A DNA stretch of 64,000 bases from contig JALIGW010000001.1 in assembly GCA_023053685.1 (NCBI GenBank), forward strand, positions 229,830,934 through 229,894,933. The letters are read 5' to 3'. Shown in pieces: positions 1 through 64,000 of the stretch. The notes beneath the pieces were generated by a model, which saw nothing but the letters and a program-made list of their open reading frames with translations, was not told the DNA's origin and did not search any database. Position 1 is the stretch's first letter, and each line of letters opens with the position of its first letter. Source of the stretch: Diadophis punctatus similis. Taxonomy: Eukaryota > Chordata > Lepidosauria > Squamata > Dipsadidae. The position numbers and the translations under genes are program-made.

Positions 1-275
1 CACCCCTGCGTGATAATAAGTAATTAATTAGCCTTTTGATCTTTGTCATTATATCCCTTCCAATTTAAAAAAGGGCAATTTTCAACTCTATATCTCTTTG
101 GCTGTAGTAAGAAAGGTTTGGATAGAACTGTTACAGAATCATTAAAGTTGAAGAAATTAAAATAAGAATGAGGCATATACTGTACCTGCTAAAATACAAC
201 ATTTAAGATATGTCTTTATCTGGGAAATAGATGGATTTTTTTCTTGGTTCAGCTCTAGATTTTGATCAATATTAT

Positions 276-568
276 CAGAAGTGGGATTCAGCCAGTTTGG
301 ACCGGTTCGGGTGAACCGGTAGTGGTGACCTATGGGCCCGCCCACCCTCCCGGGCGCAATCCCGTCCTATATCGCTGTGTTTTGTGACACCGCACTCATG
401 TGCGGACGTAGCGCGTGAGCAAATTGTTGTGTTTTGTGATGCCGCATGCATGTGTGGACGGCATGCACGAGCAAATTGCCATGTTTTTTGATGGATCACG
501 CATGTGCGCGTGCTCACATTTTCAATTCTGCGTGAACCGGTTGTTAAATTATGTGAAGCCCATCTCTG
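276..568. mobile_element. hAT-type MITE, 8-bp target duplication
   Basis: The element begins CAGAAGTGGGATTCA and ends GAAGCCCATCTCTG, imperfect terminal inverted repeats. It is flanked by AATATTAT at 268-275 and 569-576. It is too short to encode a transposase. Confidence 0.88.
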
Positions 569-1587
569 AATATTATCCACAAATCTACATCTAATTTTCC
601 AGTCAGTTTTTTTTTCACATGTACCGTATTATGAAAAGAAACATCAAGATGGGCCTTAAAGTAGTTTAAGGCCTGCGTTTCATTCAATTCACGTTCTTTA
701 CAAGATTGAAATCAACTCAACCTGAAGCCTCCATTAAATCATTAAACCTTTCAACCATAGAAAAGCTATACTGCCACAGTCATGTGGTGCCAAATAGTAA
801 GGACTGGTTCTTCAGTTATATAGATAAGTGGCAAACATGAGCTGCTCTGCAAATAGAAGGGTGGAGAAATCTTGCATGATTCTTATGTTAAACAGATTAG
901 GCTGTGATGAGAAACAAACTTGGTAACTCCTTATTGGCAATCAGCCACACTTAACAGCTTCTGGGTGGATTAAGACCACAGTGAATGAAAAAATAATAGA
1001 AAATGCTTGGAGCAGTGTTTATGATTATGGGCCTGACCAGGATTTTCAGTTGTCGGTTTCTTCCTGTATTTCTGAGGGGGAAAATATATTTTGTGAAAAT
1101 GTTGCTGATAATGTCAGTCTTAACATTTCTTTCTTCTTTTTTTTGACAATTTTTTCTCTCAAAATGGCTGGAAATCTTTTGGTGCCATAAAGGTCTAGGA
1201 ACTACAAAAAAAATCATGACAAGATTCTTTGGTTGAGCAGCCCTGTATTTGAGGGATCAGGACTCCTTTCCTTATACAAAAAATTCAATGAGTCACTATT
1301 TCAGTAGTGATTTAAGTTCTTGGTTCAAGCTTGTCCACAAATATTTTTTTTTAAAAAAAACACATTTTATTAGAATTTTGGAATACAATAGAAGTATAAA
1401 AAGAAGAAAAACAGGAAATAGAAAAAAGGAAGAAAAGTGAAAAAAGAAAACAAAATTTGGACTTCTGCCCTTCTTTCTGTTGTGTAATTGCCATCTGCAC
1501 AAAGAAATATTCTTTAAAGATAATCACATTTTGCCAACAATTGAAATACTGCGTCAGGCCGAAGCCAGTTTAGTTGGGGTCTTTGGC

Positions 1588-1686
1588 CTGCCCCTCCCAA
1601 ATTACCACAGCTAAGAATGCATTTTAAAATACACTTTATGCTATTTTAAAATGTATTCTTAGCTGTGGGAATTTGGGAGGGGCAGT
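1588..1686. repeat. Hairpin-forming inverted repeat
   Basis: Two arms of about 45 bp (near 1588-1636 and 1642-1686) read as inverse complements around a short AT loop. They begin CCTGCCCCTCCCAAATT and end AATTTGGGAGGGGCAG. This looks like a small palindromic MITE; no target duplication was identified. Confidence 0.7.
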
Positions 1687-2429
1687 TGCATGAGGGATGT
1701 CTGCATGTAGCCATAACATATTCCTTCTAGATGCGCAAGGTCATCCTTTGTCTTCGCACTTCAGCACCTGCATGGAAGGAGATGGGTGTTCCTGCCAAGT
1801 TGGCAGAAGAAGATTGGTCAACGTGATGGACTTGTGGGTGTGGGGACAAGGGCTTGAACTTTCAACTGGGTGGAGAAACCCCTGGGACTTCAGATTCGGG
1901 TTTCTCCCAGATATGCCAACATGGCTCTGCTAATAAATTGGAACTTTGAGGAATACTTTGCCTCAGACTCTGATTTAGTTCTGGATGCTATTTGGAACCC
2001 TGACATACTGTTCCACTACCCATTTATAAAGAAATTTAAGTGCAGAAAGGGATTCATTCTTTCACATTTTGATATGGATTGCACAATGGAAAGAAAATGT
2101 TTGCCAACAGGGCTACTTTTATATAAGACATCATTTTCAGAATTAAGCTTACCTACTTATATGAAGACAAATTCCCATAATTTTAGCATTGATGATGATT
2201 CCATATGGTAACATTGCAGTTACAATATGAAACATTTACAGAGTTTGATCAGAAATGTATTTGAATGATATATTACTATTTCCTCTATTTTTTTAATTTG
2301 AAAACTTTGTTACAAGAGTTTTCATACTAGTTATGTGCATATTTACTCAGCAAAAGATCCCACTAAATTCAGAGTAACTTAAATTATTACCAGGAAATTC
2401 AGAAAGGTTTGAACTGTCAAATTTGTTTG

Positions 2430-2810
2430 TTTATTTATTTAAAATAAATAAATGCTGCCCATCTCATTTAGAGACACCTCTGGGTGGCTTACAAGCATTA
2501 AAAATTGGTAAACATTAAAATGATAAACAATAAACAACAACAACAGTAACAACAATAAAAAATGGGGAGGAGGGAAGCATGAAATACCTCAGGGGGAGTT
2601 AGAGTCTTCTCTTAATCTATGTACCAGAGTGGTACATTCCTATTGGGGCCCAGGCCAAGTTGCAGAGCCAGGTCTTCAGCCCTTGTGGAAGGTCAGGAGG
2701 GCGGGTGCAGATCCCACCTTGGGAGGTATGATGTTCCAAAAGGTAGGAGCCATGGCAGAAAAGGGTCTTCTCCTGGACATCTGGACTTCAATTTGATGAA
2801 GAAACTATAG
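2430..2810. mobile_element. LINE-like 3' fragment (CR1/L2 type)
   Basis: A TTTA/AAATAAATAAA stretch is followed by GCTGCCCATCTCATTTAGAG and a G-rich tract containing GATGTTCCAAAAGGTAGG. Related sequence recurs near 45340-45900. The class is inferred from the tail, not from protein. Confidence 0.5.
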
Positions 2811-3124
2811 ATATTCCTTCAACCTGCACTCTAAGAATTACACTGTATTCTTTGGAATTCCAGTTCAGAATATTCCAATTACTCAGCTAATCAGAGAATG
2901 AAAGATCTGCCAAAATAAATATTAAACATTTATAAATATTAGAGTTGCCTTGAACTGCAAGATAGGCAACAAATAAATTTGCTCATAATAGAAAGAAATA
3001 AAATAATTGTATGCTGAATTTAGAGAGAGAAATGTCACTAGAAAATGTAATCATTAGTGAGGTTTAGAAATACTTTGTGGCATTGCAAAAATGTTTGTTC
3101 TATAATAGAATTCTTTTCTTTCAG

Positions 3125-63853
<60,729 letters not shown>

Positions 63854-64000
63854 GTAAGAATTGAGCCATTTTAAAAAGCGATTGCTGTATTGCTTGAATA
63901 TCCTCCCCTACCCCATATTCCACTGCCTGCAAAAACGCAGAAAGTATATTCCTACTCTCTCATGGACAGCCATTTCAGAGGAGATCTCTTTTTGTGGGCT

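Larger units (their letters stand above)
1..3124. other. Upstream sequence or first intron, no exon recognised
   Basis: No convincing signal-peptide exon was found. The first exon should start with Met, be hydrophobic and end one base into a codon before GT. The stretch holds a hAT-type MITE (276-568), a hairpin element (1588-1686) and a LINE-like fragment (2430-2810). Short open frames here (for example 951-1217 and 1697-2211) lack family similarity. Confidence 0.5.

Noticed and set aside
1697..2211. Reading frames considered as a first mucin exon
   Set aside because: There is no signal peptide, no suitable phase-1 donor and no family similarity.

Overview
The window holds one large vertebrate gene on the + strand: a gel-forming (secreted, polymeric) mucin of the MUC5AC/MUC5B type. 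I could place 40 exons between 3125 and 63853. All have AG/GT borders, and all reading phases join without a frameshift or stop, giving about 4,540 codons. The gene is open at both ends. The signal-peptide exon is not recognisable in 1-3124, and the last VWC and cystine-knot exons lie past 64000. No other protein-coding gene, rRNA, tRNA gene or CRISPR array is supported.

The organism is a squamate reptile, probably a snake. Introns are AT-rich and full of microsatellites. They hold a Sauria-type SINE, CR1/L2-type LINE ends, and many short DNA transposons with 8-bp target duplications (hAT type). Squamate is well supported by the SINE; snake is an inference from the repeat mix.

Layout: 1-3124, repeat-bearing sequence with no exon seen. 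3125-12171, N-terminal segment, VWD1, C8-1 and TIL1. 14921-26640, VWD2, C8-2, TIL2 and the following Cys-rich linker. 26734-35944, VWD3, C8-3, TIL3 and the start of the Thr/Pro-rich region. 37204-45261, one 8.06-kb exon with 13 CysD domains separated by Thr/Ser/Pro mucin segments; eleven of these CysD domains lie in an indel-free tandem array of a 594-bp unit. 46075-63853, the C-terminal assembly: Cys-rich lead-in, VWD4 with a GDPH motif, C8-4, TIL4 and the first VWC domains.

By analogy with MUC5AC, MUC2 and VWF, the N-terminal D domains multimerise the protein, the PTS segments carry dense O-glycans, CysD domains act as non-covalent cross-links, and the C-terminus dimerises it. The N-terminal half reads slightly more like MUC5B and the C-terminal half clearly like MUC5AC. 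I therefore use the symbol MUC5AC with moderate confidence. The most interesting points are the recently homogenised CysD/PTS array with a two-unit higher-order repeat and two CysD subtypes, a nested hAT element carrying a CpG-rich cargo with a splice-donor-like site, and a broken palindrome in the 3' part of the gene.
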